30,347 nucleotides of DNA from CF-161 sp035259145 (GCA_035259145.1 DATFWQ010000013.1:1-30347), one strand, 5' to 3'. Positions 1 to 8,251 are shown, counted from the first letter of the stretch. Notes: generated by a model from the sequence alone, not told the origin. Numbers and translations: made by a program.

Positions 1-486
1 GTCGGCGGAATGCTGTGCTGCCAGGCCGTTCGGACGGAGCCATCGAGCACGTAGACCGAGCGAGGAGGAAGGTCCAAAGCCGCCAGCTGGCGCTCCTGGC
101 CCGAGCCGCGCTGAAACCGCATCCGGCAGGAGGACAGCAGCGAGATGCCGATCACGGCCCCAAACGCCGGAGCATCCCGATGCCAGCCGATCGAGGCGCC
201 CGGTGGGTATCGCTGTACGAGGGTCCTCCAGCTCCTCAGGGTGCAAGCCCACGAGCGCCGCCGACCGTGCGCGGAGCGGGTCCAGGGCGGGCGGCTGAGG
301 TTCTGCCGGCGTGAGCTTGAACCTCTCATAGTCGTAGTCGAGGCCGAAGTGAGCGCTGGCGCGTCGCGCCACCAGGCCGTGCATTCGAATCTGGCGGAAC
401 TCGATCTGCTCGATCGCCGCCAGCAGATCTCGTTCCTCGACTTCGGACACGAACTCAGATTGGAACAGCAATCCTTCGGGAAGCAC
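1..486 (-). pseudogene. AlkB-like 2-oxoglutarate/Fe(II) dioxygenase, frameshifted and cut by the window edge
   Basis: AlkB proteins oxidatively remove alkyl groups from DNA or RNA bases using Fe(II) and 2-oxoglutarate. Reading the reverse strand from a GTG at 486 (GGGAG five bases upstream) gives an AlkB-like N-terminus (LPEGLLFQSEF ... LDYDYERFKLTP). At about 220-225 the frame changes. The next frame carries the catalytic core: RYPPGASIGWHRDAPAFG, with the H-x-D iron ligands in WHRD, then VIGISL, VYVLDG and HSIPP, which contains the distal His ligand. Deleting one base of the GGG at 221-223 would join the halves as EELED-LVQRYPPG. The C-terminal RxxxxxR motif would lie beyond position 1. The family call is firm. 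Whether the frameshift is real or a sequencing error cannot be told from here. Positions 487-720 hold no gene I recognise. Confidence 0.8.
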
Positions 487-721
487 CGTCTCCCACTATG
501 AGGGTGCCCGCAGAGAGAAGGATTCAGCCCATTGAGTATCTGCGCAGCCGTCAGGCCGATCGGCTCGGGATGGATGACCTCAACCGCGTCCCCGGCGACG
601 AGGCCGCCCAACGTGTCGACGGCGAACATCGAGACGGCGTGGCGGCGCCGATGGCCGACTGGCGCGGATGAAGAAAGGGGGAGCACCGCAGTATGCGCCG
701 GGGAACCAGTCTCTACACTAT

Positions 722-753
722 CCATACACTTCACGTGTATGATTGATGTATGG
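722..753 (+). promoter_or_regulatory. Probable VapB operator, three half-sites overlapping the vapB start
   Basis: CATACAC at 723-729 and GTGTATG at 735-741 form a perfect 7-bp inverted repeat with a 5-base spacer. A further half-site, TGTATGG (747-753), runs across the vapB start codon and pairs with CCATACA at 722-728. Ribbon-helix-helix antitoxins typically bind such repeats with the toxin and repress their own operon. That use here is inferred from position and symmetry. Confidence 0.65.
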
Positions 754-962
754 CGAGGGTCCGGACGAATATCGAGATCGAAGACACGTTTGTCAGAGCG
801 ATCATGGACCGGTACGGGGTGCACACCAAGACAGAGGCCGTGGACCTCGCACTGCGGCATCTGGCAGGCCAGCCAATGAGTCGCGACGAGGCGCTGGCGA
901 TGCGAGGGGTGCGCGCGATCGATGAGCCGCCTGCCGATGTTTCAGCGAGGGGGCTTGCTTGA
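750..962 (+). CDS. vapB: VapB-family antitoxin, ribbon-helix-helix
   Basis: Antitoxin of a type II toxin-antitoxin pair: it neutralises the adjacent PIN-domain toxin and represses the operon. The 70-residue protein begins MARVRTNIEIEDTFV, the DNA-contacting strand of MetJ/Arc-type antitoxins, followed by two short helices (KTEAVDLALRHL). The tail (about residues 45-70) is the usual toxin-wrapping segment. No Shine-Dalgarno sequence precedes the ATG; the start lies inside the operator repeats, so a very short leader or leaderless mRNA is likely. An ATG at 743 is in another frame. The stop overlaps the vapC start by four bases, which implies translational coupling. Confidence 0.88.
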   Translation: MARVRTNIEIEDTFVRAIMDRYGVHTKTEAVDLALRHLAGQPMSRDEALAMRGVRAIDEPPADVSARGLA

Positions 963-1372
963 TCCTCGCCGACACATCGGCCTGGGTCGAATATGATCGG
1001 GCGACCGGGGGCGCTGTGGATCGGCGGCTCGCGGAGTTGATCGCGGCGGATGGCCCCCTGGCCGTTACCGAGCCGGTGGTGATGGAAGTATTGGCAGGGG
1101 CTCGGAGCGACCAGCGTGAGGCTGACCTGAAGCGCCTGCTGCTGCGTTTCAACCTGCTCCGATTCGACGTGGTCGCCGACTTCGACGGCGCTGTCCGTAT
1201 CTACCGACGTTGCCGTCGGGCTGGGGTTACACCGCGAGGTCTGGTCGACTGCATGATCGCCGCCGTTGCCTGGCGGAGGCGAGCCGCGCTGCTTGCCCAC
1301 GACGCCGACATGCTTCGCGTAGCGGCGGTTATGGGGATCGACCTCGACGGTGCCTCGCTCCGCGTCTCGTGA
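959..1372 (+). CDS. vapC: VapC-family PIN-domain ribonuclease toxin
   Basis: PIN-domain endoribonuclease. In VapC toxins a cluster of acidic residues binds Mg2+ and cuts tRNA or rRNA. The 137-residue protein starts with TTG at 959, overlapping the vapB stop. The acidic residues are present at the expected places: D5 (LADTSAWV), E43 (VVMEVLAG), D97 (LVDCMIAA) and D115/D117 (HDADML). Length and motifs are those of an intact toxin. The 3' end overlaps a possible GTG start of the next gene by 23 bases. RNA target unknown. Confidence 0.9.
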   Translation: MILADTSAWVEYDRATGGAVDRRLAELIAADGPLAVTEPVVMEVLAGARSDQREADLKRLLLRFNLLRFDVVADFDGAVRIYRRCRRAGVTPRGLVDCMIAAVAWRRRAALLAHDADMLRVAAVMGIDLDGASLRVS

Positions 1373-1745
1373 CCCTGGGGCGCGATCGGCCAGGATCCTG
1401 ACGAACTGCACGCACGGCAAGGAGGACCCCGAGCGCGCCACCCTGCCGTTTGTCGTCGGCAACGTGGCAGCGACGGCCGACCAGGAAGCGGTGGTACTGC
1501 TCACGATCGACGGAGTGTGGCTGGCGACCAGGTGCTATGCAGACGGCATCCAGAAGGAAGGCTTCCAGCCCTTGAAGGAGGTCATGGACGCGTTCGTTGC
1601 CAACGGCGGGCAGATCTGGGCCTGCGGTGCGTGCACCAAGCCCCGCGGCATTACCGAAGCCGACCTCATCTCGGGGGCCAAGATCGTCACGGCGGCAAAC
1701 GTGGTCGAGTACCTGGCGTCGGGCGCGGCGACGCTGAACTTCTGA
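1350..1745 (+). CDS. DsrE/DsrF-like family protein
   Basis: Small soluble protein of the DsrE-like fold, a family that includes sulfur-relay proteins and many uncharacterised members. The body runs from ARILTNCTHGKEDPERA through LPFVVGNVAATADQ, the hydrophobic strand AVVLLTIDGVWL, and a two-cysteine loop ACGACTKPRG, to ADLISGAKIVTAANVVEYLA. Family members usually begin at about the ARILTN position with Met in front. Here a TCG codon stands there, so the only available start in frame is GTG at 1350, inside the end of vapC. The gene may have lost its own start when vapBC came to lie upstream, or it may be translated by coupling to vapC. Function unknown; a role in sulfur transfer is only a family-level guess. 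Confidence 0.8.
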   Translation: MPRSASRDPGARSARILTNCTHGKEDPERATLPFVVGNVAATADQEAVVLLTIDGVWLATRCYADGIQKEGFQPLKEVMDAFVANGGQIWACGACTKPRGITEADLISGAKIVTAANVVEYLASGAATLNF

Positions 1746-2077
1746 TCGAGCGGACGAGGAAGCGACGGGGATGCTGCTCGAGGCCGGTCTATGCATCGCG
1801 TTGCATAGCCATGGGCCGGTGGCGCTGGCCGGTGCCAGGACCTGGCGGGGGTCGGCAGGGCGCAACCAGCCATCGCCATTGGCCATGCGGCCGAGTGTGG
1901 CCGCCCCCAGGCGACGAAACGGTCGGCCGCCTGCGGCCGGGTTGCTACAGGCGGTGGAGGACCCTAGCCGGGGCCGGTGAGGCAGGAGTCCGACCCGCGT
2001 ATTATGTCCGTTCACATCCCGCGGACGCCGCCGAGCTGGCGTAACGGAAATCACGAATTGCACGCTCAAACGCTCCG
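1746..2077. other. Intergenic region with inverted repeats and no recognisable gene
   Basis: No reading frame here resembles a known family. A perfect 7-bp inverted repeat, CTATGCA (1789-1795) and TGCATAG (1802-1808) with a 6-base loop, lies about 45 bases after the DsrE-family stop; it could be an operator or a hairpin at the transcript end. Two GC-rich palindromes follow: GCGGCC/GGCCGC at 1887-1904 and CGGCC/GGCCG within 1924-1939. No U-tract follows any of them. Confidence 0.4.
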
Positions 2078-2726
2078 CTAAGGCTCGCGGCGGCTTAGCT
2101 CCAAGTCCAGGTCGCGCCGTATATAGATCTCGATGTACTCGGGCAGCCACACGTCCTGGGCCATGCCCGAGAACAGCTCGAGAAGCCGGTCATCGACGCG
2201 GCGCGTGAGGTGGACGATCCGCCAACGGTTCAGTGGCCGGGTCTCGCTGCCACCGACCGAGTGCTCAACGTGGAAGATCGGCTGGCCGGTGCCGGCCAGC
2301 ACCTGATGGCCGGCAGCATCAGTGACCGAAGACGCGCCGATGAAGGTGGCCTTCTGCTCCTGATGGTTCAAATACACCCGCTCCAGGACGGTGCCGTACT
2401 CGCCAAGCCGCAGCCAGAGGCGCTGCTCTGATGAACGCAGGAAGTAATCGCCGCCGGCGTTCGCTTGCCGGTCCCAGACATGCGCGCTCCCGGCGTGTAC
2501 CACGAAGGGGATGTACTCCCCCGGGGTTGTATGCCTTGCGTACCTCGACGTCCCAGAGCATGGTCCGGGTGAAAACAAGCGGCTTACTGGTTTGGTACCA
2601 GGCCGCAAGCACCTGATTGACGTCGCGGTCGGGCAGCTGGGCGCGCGTACGGGCTGTGTCTGTCCAGGCGCGTTCAAACTCTGCCTCCAGTTCGGAGCTG
2701 TCGCTCCCCGGCGTCATCCCTGTCAT
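2078..2726 (-). pseudogene. Unknown protein of about 215 residues, frameshifted
   Basis: I do not recognise the family. Starting at an ATG (2724-2726) that overlaps the upstream cupin stop as ATGA, the first frame reads through LAAWYQTSKPLVFTRTML to KAYNPG. The second frame continues EYIPFVVHAGSAHVWDRQ and ends at 2078 with EYIEIYIRRDLDLELSRREP. The join falls in a run of five C at 2518-2522; one C fewer gives the smooth reading KAYNPGEYIPFV. The joined protein has no signal peptide or membrane segment and looks like a soluble alpha/beta protein. The even coding quality of both halves says this was one gene; it is either a sequencing error or a recent inactivation. A GTG at 2735 is an alternative start. 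Confidence 0.6.
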
Positions 2727-3017
2727 TCGCGCCACTCCATGATCACCCTCTGGCTGGGATGGATGGTGGTCATCCGAAGGCGGCCCAAGCCGCTGTTCCG
2801 GAATTTGTGAGGCACCTGGCGCGGGCCCATTACCACCTGTCCACGATGGGCCTGGATCGATTCATCGCCGACGGTGAAGGTCGCCTCACCATCATGCAGG
2901 ACCAACACCTCGTCATGGGGATAGCGATGAAGCCTCGGCCCTTCGCCGCGCGCCGCCTGATGAGGTCGCTGACCCGGATGTTCGAAGCCGGTCTGACATC
3001 AGCTACCTGGGATCGGC
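2723..3017 (-). pseudogene. Cupin-domain protein, N-terminus disrupted
   Basis: The reverse frame ending at 2723 gives an unmistakable small cupin: GEGPRLHRYPHDEVLVLHDG with metal-ligand-like His and Glu residues, then EATFTVGDE, GQVVMGPRQVPHKFRNSG and a TIHPSQRVIMEW tail. No ATG, GTG or TTG lies in this frame upstream of the cupin core before a TGA near 3000; the first is the GTG within DEVLVL, which would cut off half the barrel. Another frame upstream (ADVRPASNIRVSDLI) could be the true N-terminus, joined by a one-base shift near 2935-2965. It sits between the GNAT gene and the unknown gene on the same strand with almost no spacing, as in an operon. Substrate unknown. Confidence 0.65.
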
Positions 3018-3521
3018 TCAGGTGAGAGGCAATTCCATCCGGCGTTCGATTCGTTCCGAGCCAGTGGCAGCCGGGACTGGCCCTCGATCGGTGAAGCCAT
3101 GGCGGCGGTACAGGTGTAGTGCCTGCGGGTTGTCTTCGAAGACATCGAGGGTTAGCCGGCTCGCCCCTGTTTGCCTCGCCCATGCCACCACTGCGTCGAC
3201 CAGTGCGTCACCGACGCCGCATCCGCGTGCGAATGGGGCGACCCACATCGAGAGCAGCTCGGCGGTGCCGTCTCCAAGGTCGGCTCCGCTGACCATTCCT
3301 GCCTCCGATCCACACAGGTAAGCGGCCAGGTGGAACGGCACGGCCGTCAGCCGTGACCGCCAGCGATCTTCTGAGTCGCCCGTACCCGTCCAGTCGGCGA
3401 GGCTCGAGCCGAATGCATGAGGCGCTTCTTCGAGCGCCGCCAGACGCAGGCCCCGCCAGACGCGCCAATCATCGGCCAGCAGCCTCCGCAACTCGATTCG
3501 GTGCGGCTGGTCAACGGTCAT
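3018..3521 (-). CDS. GNAT-family N-acetyltransferase
   Basis: Transfers an acetyl group from acetyl-CoA to an unknown amine acceptor. Reading from ATG at 3521 gives 167 residues beginning MTVDQPHRIELRRLLADDW. Motif A is RGCGVGDALVDAV (the acetyl-CoA pyrophosphate loop, residues 99-104), followed by TLDVFEDNPQALHLYRRHGF, the classic GNAT motif B region. A longer reading to 3779 is possible but its extra residues are low-complexity and unlike the family. It heads a reverse-strand cluster with the broken cupin and the unknown gene and is the only intact member. Confidence 0.88.
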   Translation of the reverse strand: MTVDQPHRIELRRLLADDWRVWRGLRLAALEEAPHAFGSSLADWTGTGDSEDRWRSRLTAVPFHLAAYLCGSEAGMVSGADLGDGTAELLSMWVAPFARGCGVGDALVDAVVAWARQTGASRLTLDVFEDNPQALHLYRRHGFTDRGPVPAATGSERIERRMELPLT

Positions 3522-3681
3522 CGCGCTCGTTATCTTCCCACTCGCCCCGTCTGGCTTCGGCTGGGCCGGCACAGGGAACATGGGGAGCGACGCATTCGCA
3601 CACTGGCGCAGTTCCCGAATCGAGAGGGCCGTATCTTGTCCAGTGCGGAGTCCGGGCTGCTGGCGCCCAAAGCGCGCAGGC

Positions 3682-4170
3682 GTGGCACCATCTGAGCTTG
3701 TGGGGCCCCAACGTTTCACCACCACGGTCGCAGACGGCGGGCGCGGCCGCCTGCTCATCCTCGTCCCGTTCGATCCCAATCGGACGTGGAATGCGAAGCC
3801 GCGGCATCACGTCACAGGCACCGTCAACGGGATGGGTGTGCGTGCGGTTCTCGAACGCCGCAGCGATGGCTATGGATTCACCCTCGGCCCGGCGTGGGTG
3901 CGCGACTGCGGGGTGGCCGTCGGCGACACGGTGCTCGTTGCGCTGTTGCCGGAGGGCCCGCAGCGCGACGACCTCGCCGCTGACGTCGCAGACGCGCTGG
4001 CCGCCAACCCCCGAGCCGGAGCGTTCTTCGACTCCCTGGCGCAGTTCTATCGGAAGGCCTACCTGAGCTGGATCGATGCGACCAGACGCAGCCCGGCCAA
4101 GCGGTCAGAGCGGATCGCGGAGATGATCAGGCTGTTGGACGCCGGGGTCAAGCAACGCCCCAACTCATAG
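3682..4170 (+). CDS. YdeI/OmpD-associated family protein with DUF1905 domain
   Basis: Two-part protein of about 162 residues. The first hundred residues form a DUF1905-like beta domain (PQRFTTTVADGGRGRLLILVP ... GPAWVRDCGVAVGDTVLVALLPEGP). The C-terminus has the YdeI/OmdA helical segment (FFDSLAQFYRKAYLSWIDATRR ... RSERIAEMIRLLDAG). The family is widespread and has no firmly known biochemical role. GTG at 3682 is preferred because the upstream extension is low-complexity; an in-frame GTG a few codons on is also possible. The 5' part is divergent from the GNAT gene. Confidence 0.82.
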   Translation: MAPSELVGPQRFTTTVADGGRGRLLILVPFDPNRTWNAKPRHHVTGTVNGMGVRAVLERRSDGYGFTLGPAWVRDCGVAVGDTVLVALLPEGPQRDDLAADVADALAANPRAGAFFDSLAQFYRKAYLSWIDATRRSPAKRSERIAEMIRLLDAGVKQRPNS

Positions 4171-4217
4171 ATCCGGTGAGCGGGCCCTGATCCAATCGCG
4201 GGAGACATAATTGCCCG

Positions 4218-5450
4218 GTGCCGGCAACCGTGCGCACAAATGGCCTTGTGCTCACAGAGCACGAGTTTTCCGTGCCCCTTGATCACTCGCGGGCTGCCGG
4301 CGAGCGGATCACAGTTTTCGTACGCGAGGTGAGCGATCCGGACGGGCTCGACCGGCCGTACCTCGTCTTCCTCCAGGGCGGACCGGGCATGGAGGCGCCG
4401 CGTCCCACGCGCCATCCGAGCGTGCCTGGCTGGCTCGACCGCGCACTGCGCGACTTCCGCGTGCTGATGCTCGACCAGCGCGGTACGGGCCGGTCATCGC
4501 CCATCGGCACGATGCCCGGCTTGACCGCCGAACAGCAGGCCGACCGTCTCAAATTGTTCCGTGCCGATTCAATCGTTCGCGACGCAGAATCGATCCGCCT
4601 GGAGCTGGGTGTCGAGCGATGGAGTGTACTGGGTCAGAGTTTCGGTGGCTTCTGCGCCATGACCTACCTTTCGATTGCTCCGGAGGGCTTGTGCGAGGCG
4701 CTGATCGCGGGCGGCGCGCCGCCGATCGGGCGGCCGACGGATGACGTGTACGCGGCGACGTACCGCCGCGTGCTGGACCGCAACCGGCAGTACTTCGGGC
4801 GCTATCCGGCGGACCGCGACCGAGTGCTCTCCCTGCTCCGGCGGCTCGAGGTGGAGGAGGTCTGGCTCCCGTCCGGCGACAGGTTGACTGGGCGCCGGTT
4901 CAGGCAGCTCGGCAGCATGCTCGGAATGAGCGACGGCGCCGAGCACCTGCACTACATCCTCGAGCTTCCGGCCGAGTCGTCTGCGTTTCTCCACGACGCC
5001 GAAAGGGCGCTGCCGTTCTCGCGCAACCCGCTGTACGCGGTGATACATGAGGCCTCTTACGCAGACGGCTGCGCCACGCGCTGGTCGGCCCATCGTCTGC
5101 TGCCGGCGGATTATGAGTCTCCGGAGCTCTTCACCGGTGAGCACGTGTATCCGTGGATGTTCGAAGAATATGGATCCCTGGCTCCGTTGCGTGGCGCCGC
5201 CGAGATCCTGGCGGGGTACACCTGGCCGCGGCTGTTCGACGAATCTGTGCTCAGGGCGAACGAAGTTCCGGTCGCCGCGGCCATCTACGCGAACGACATG
5301 TACGTTGAACGCGAGTTCTCGGAAGAAACGGCACGTTTGGTCCGGGGCCTGCGTGCGTGGATCACCAGCGAGTTCGAGCACAACGGCCTTCGGGCGGCCG
5401 GGAGTCGGGTGCTGGGGCACCTGCTCGACCTCGCCCGCGGCCGCGCCTGA
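4218..5450 (+). CDS. Proline iminopeptidase-like alpha/beta hydrolase (peptidase family S33)
   Basis: Cytoplasmic alpha/beta hydrolase that in this family removes N-terminal proline from peptides. The 410-residue protein shows the oxyanion loop LQGGPGME (54-57), the LDQRGTGRS motif (86-93), the nucleophile elbow GQSFGG (Ser141), and candidate Asp360 (YANDMYV) and His388 (EFEHNG) to complete the triad. The helical cap expected of S33 enzymes fills about residues 170-330. Start GTG at 4218, with GGGAG about 13 bases upstream. It stands alone, convergent with the methyltransferase. Substrate preference cannot be fixed from sequence alone. Confidence 0.9.
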   Translation: MPATVRTNGLVLTEHEFSVPLDHSRAAGERITVFVREVSDPDGLDRPYLVFLQGGPGMEAPRPTRHPSVPGWLDRALRDFRVLMLDQRGTGRSSPIGTMPGLTAEQQADRLKLFRADSIVRDAESIRLELGVERWSVLGQSFGGFCAMTYLSIAPEGLCEALIAGGAPPIGRPTDDVYAATYRRVLDRNRQYFGRYPADRDRVLSLLRRLEVEEVWLPSGDRLTGRRFRQLGSMLGMSDGAEHLHYILELPAESSAFLHDAERALPFSRNPLYAVIHEASYADGCATRWSAHRLLPADYESPELFTGEHVYPWMFEEYGSLAPLRGAAEILAGYTWPRLFDESVLRANEVPVAAAIYANDMYVEREFSEETARLVRGLRAWITSEFEHNGLRAAGSRVLGHLLDLARGRA

Positions 5451-5529
5451 CCCCCGTACACGAATGGTCGAGGACCTCCCCTAGCCTCTTCTCTCCGCTG
5501 CAAGGCGTAGGCCGAGCAGCCACAGGTTT

Positions 5530-6228
5530 CTATTTCCTGACGCAGGTATATACACCGTATACCTGGTCGCGAAATTCAACGGTGACTATCTCGAAGCCGG
5601 TCGCTGCCAGCATCGGCTCGAACAACCATCGGAAAGTGCTGTGCTCGTCCCGGATATGGACGGCGAAGTCCGCCCGTGTGTACCCCTCGGCCGGATCCTC
5701 GACGGCCCCGTCCAGCCATCGACCAAGGATCTTCTCCGACTCCGAAGGCTGGAAGTCGTAGATCAGGTCGCGGATGCGCAGCAGAGCGCCCGCCCGCATC
5801 ATGCGAGCCATGCGTTCGAGCGCTATCGCCTTCCAGAAATCGGGTAGATGATGAAGCGCGTTGCGCGTGTACACCCCGTCCACCGGCGGGCCGTCGTGTC
5901 GATAGGTCAGGAATCCAGCCAGTACGCATTCGAGGTTCGCCAGGTTCGCCTCGGCCGCACGATCTCGAAGGAACTGAAGCATTTGAGCTGATACGTCGAT
6001 GGCCTTGACATGGCCGAACCGCCGAGCGGCGGCGAGGGCAAACTGACCAGTTCCAGCCCCCAGATCCAGCATGACGGATGCCGGCCCCAACCCGGAGCGA
6101 GCGAATATGTCAAGGTCCTCGGTCGGGTCGGGATAACCCTGCTTGCGGTCGTAGCCCGACACGAAGCGAGCATCGAGGTGTTCCGGCCCAGCGTGAGACG
6201 ACTCGTCAAACAGCCAGGGTTCGTCCAT
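5530..6228 (-). CDS. Class I SAM-dependent methyltransferase
   Basis: Soluble methyltransferase of 232 residues with unknown substrate. Motif I is VMLDLGAGTGQFA (residues 52-64), followed by an acidic residue in VKAIDVS (Asp78) that would hold the SAM ribose, and a motif IV-like segment VDGVYTRNALHHLPDFWKA typical of the UbiE/Methyltransf_11 group. The start is an ATG at 6228. The 3' end holds an 8-bp inverted repeat at 5543-5565. It is divergent from the histidine kinase, with a 198-base shared upstream region. Confidence 0.9.
   Translation of the reverse strand: MDEPWLFDESSHAGPEHLDARFVSGYDRKQGYPDPTEDLDIFARSGLGPASVMLDLGAGTGQFALAAARRFGHVKAIDVSAQMLQFLRDRAAEANLANLECVLAGFLTYRHDGPPVDGVYTRNALHHLPDFWKAIALERMARMMRAGALLRIRDLIYDFQPSESEKILGRWLDGAVEDPAEGYTRADFAVHIRDEHSTFRWLFEPMLAATGFEIVTVEFRDQVYGVYTCVRK
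5543..5565. repeat. Perfect 8-bp inverted repeat at the end of the methyltransferase gene
   Basis: CAGGTATA (5543-5550) and TATACCTG (5558-5565) are exact complements separated by seven bases. The repeat lies within the last codons of the reverse-strand methyltransferase. It is AT-rich against a GC-rich background and could fold in either convergent transcript, but no U-tract follows. Confidence 0.35.
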
Positions 6229-6426
6229 TCATCAAATTCTCCGGATGCAGATCCCACGCGCAGTTTCCGCGCATCCGTTGGCGACGGAGCGTTTGACCCG
6301 TAGCCAAGAGGTGCGGTCGCCGGCGAATGGCACTATGGATCTGGATGACAGTGAGTACGTCAGCCCTCGTACCGCAAATACGCCGCTGAGCTGACTCCAC
6401 TTGCTGCCTCGGACCGTATCGTTCAA

Positions 6427-7581
6427 GTGATGCTTCTGGCCCGCCGCAGCACGCGCTGGGGAATGCTGCTCGACTCGCTGCTGGCCGTCAATTTGGGTGT
6501 GTTCGCCGTGATCGGCTCGCGGTGGGGGGGCGCCGCCGGTCGCCACCCGTTCGACCTCCCAGGCTACGTGCTGGTGGCGGCTGCCGTGGGTCCGCTCGTC
6601 GTACGGCGAGTCTGGCCGGCCTGGACGCTGGCCCTCACGGTTGCGGCCACGGGCGTCTACCTCGGGCTCAACTACCCGTACGGCCCGATCTTCGTCGCAC
6701 CGGGCATCGCCCTTTACACCGTGGCTGCGGCGTGGCCCTGGCGGCGTTCTGTGCCCGCGGGTGCAGCGGCCGCCGCCGCGATCGCTCTGGCGCAGCTCAT
6801 AGGCACGGCTCCGGCGCAGTTGCCGGCTGAGTTCGTGCATCTGGCCAGCTACCAGGCCTGGCTGCTTGGCCTGCCCTTCGTGGCTGGGCTTGTGATACGT
6901 CTCTGGCGGGAGTCAGTTCAGCGCGATCGCGAGGAGACGGACCGGCGTCTCGCCTACGAGGAACGCCTGCAGGTGGCGCGCGAAGTCCACGACGTGGTCG
7001 GACACGGCCTGGCGGTGATCAACCTGCAGGCGGGAGTGGCGCTTCACGTCCTGGAGCGGCACCCCGAGCAGGCCGCTGAGGCCCTCAACGCCATCAAGCA
7101 GACCAGCAAGGACGCGCTGGAGGACTTGCGGGGCACGCTGGCTCTGTTCCGCCAGCCCGAGTCGGCAAACGGTGCGCGGCGCCCGGCTCCCGGTCTCGAC
7201 CAGCTCGAATCGCTTGTGGCCACAATGGCCGACAATGGCCTTTCCGTGGACGTGCAGGTCACGGGAGCGCGAGTCAAGCTGCCGGCCGCTGTGGACCTGG
7301 CCGCATATCGCATCCTGCAAGAGTCGCTGACCAATGTGCTGAGGCACGCCGGATCCGCCTCCGCAGCCGTCCGGGTCGACTACGCGGCGGATCGGGTTGG
7401 TCTCGAGGTAAGCGACCGAGGCCGAGGCCGCGGCGCTCGTGACATCAAAGCCGGCGGCCACGGCATCGTCGGTATGCATGAGCGCGCAACTGCAATCGGC
7501 GGCAGCCTGGAGGCGGGGCCTCGTCCCGACGTGGGTTTCCAGGTCAGGGCCGTCTTGCCGCTGGAGGGATCAGCTCGATGA
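6427..7581 (+). CDS. NarL-type sensor histidine kinase with six membrane helices
   Basis: Membrane sensor that autophosphorylates on His and passes phosphate to the next gene's product. Six hydrophobic segments fill residues 14-160. The dimerisation/phosphoacceptor box is LQVAREVHDVVGHGLAVINL with His188 (HisKA_3 type), followed by an N box (LQESLTNVLRHAG) and a G box (GGHGIVGMHERATAIGG) of the ATPase domain. No extracellular sensing domain is visible, so the signal is probably membrane-linked. GTG 6427 is directly followed by ATG 6430; either may start. The stop overlaps the response regulator start as ATGA. Signal unknown. Confidence 0.95.
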   Translation: MMLLARRSTRWGMLLDSLLAVNLGVFAVIGSRWGGAAGRHPFDLPGYVLVAAAVGPLVVRRVWPAWTLALTVAATGVYLGLNYPYGPIFVAPGIALYTVAAAWPWRRSVPAGAAAAAAIALAQLIGTAPAQLPAEFVHLASYQAWLLGLPFVAGLVIRLWRESVQRDREETDRRLAYEERLQVAREVHDVVGHGLAVINLQAGVALHVLERHPEQAAEALNAIKQTSKDALEDLRGTLALFRQPESANGARRPAPGLDQLESLVATMADNGLSVDVQVTGARVKLPAAVDLAAYRILQESLTNVLRHAGSASAAVRVDYAADRVGLEVSDRGRGRGARDIKAGGHGIVGMHERATAIGGSLEAGPRPDVGFQVRAVLPLEGSAR

Positions 7582-8243
7582 TCCGCGTGGTGGTAGTCGA
7601 CGACCAGGCGCTCGTCCGCGCCGGCGTACGGGTGCTGCTCCAGGACGAGGACGACGTGGAGCTGGTCGGGGAAGCGGCTGACGGGGAGGAGGCACTGGCG
7701 TTGGTCCGGCAATCCCGGCCTGACGTGGTGCTGATGGACGTGCGAATGCCCAGGATGGACGGCATCGAGGCGCTGCGCCAGATCATCGCCGACGCATCGC
7801 TGGCTGCCACGCGCGTCATCATGCTCACCACGTTCGACCTGGACGAGTACGTGTTCGACGCGCTGCGCGCCGGCGCGAGCGGCTTTCTCATGAAAGACAC
7901 GGAACCTGGGGAGCTTTTGCGGGCGGTGCGTGTGGTCGCTCAAGGCGAATCGCTGCTCTCACCCGCCGTCACCCGGCGTGTGATCCGCGAGTTCGCCGTC
8001 CGGCCGGCCGCAAAACCTCCACCGCATCAGAGCCTGAAGGCTCTGACGGATCGAGAGCGGCAGGTGGTGGCGCTGGTGGCCCAGGGCCTGTCGAACGATG
8101 AGATCGCATCGCGGCTCTTCGTGAGCCCGGCAACCGTGCGCACCCACGTGGGCAGGGCGATGATGAAGCTCGACGCTCGAGACCGGGCCCAGCTGGTCGT
8201 GTTCGCGTATCAGTCCGGGTTGTCGAGCGCCGCCGGAGCCTGA
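7578..8243 (+). CDS. NarL/FixJ-family response regulator
   Basis: DNA-binding partner of the upstream kinase. The receiver domain (1-120) has the acidic pair in VVDDQ, phosphoacceptor Asp54 (VVLMDVRMP), Thr84/85 and Lys106 (FLMKD). A LuxR-type helix-turn-helix (LTDRERQVVALVAQGLSNDEIASRL ... SPATVRTHVGRAMMKL) occupies about 150-215. The start ATG overlaps the kinase stop. All residues required for phosphorylation are intact. Likely targets are its own operon or the cupin/membrane genes just downstream; that is inferred from position only. Confidence 0.96.
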   Translation: MIRVVVVDDQALVRAGVRVLLQDEDDVELVGEAADGEEALALVRQSRPDVVLMDVRMPRMDGIEALRQIIADASLAATRVIMLTTFDLDEYVFDALRAGASGFLMKDTEPGELLRAVRVVAQGESLLSPAVTRRVIREFAVRPAAKPPPHQSLKALTDRERQVVALVAQGLSNDEIASRLFVSPATVRTHVGRAMMKLDARDRAQLVVFAYQSGLSSAAGA

Positions 8244-8251
8244 CCAGCTCC

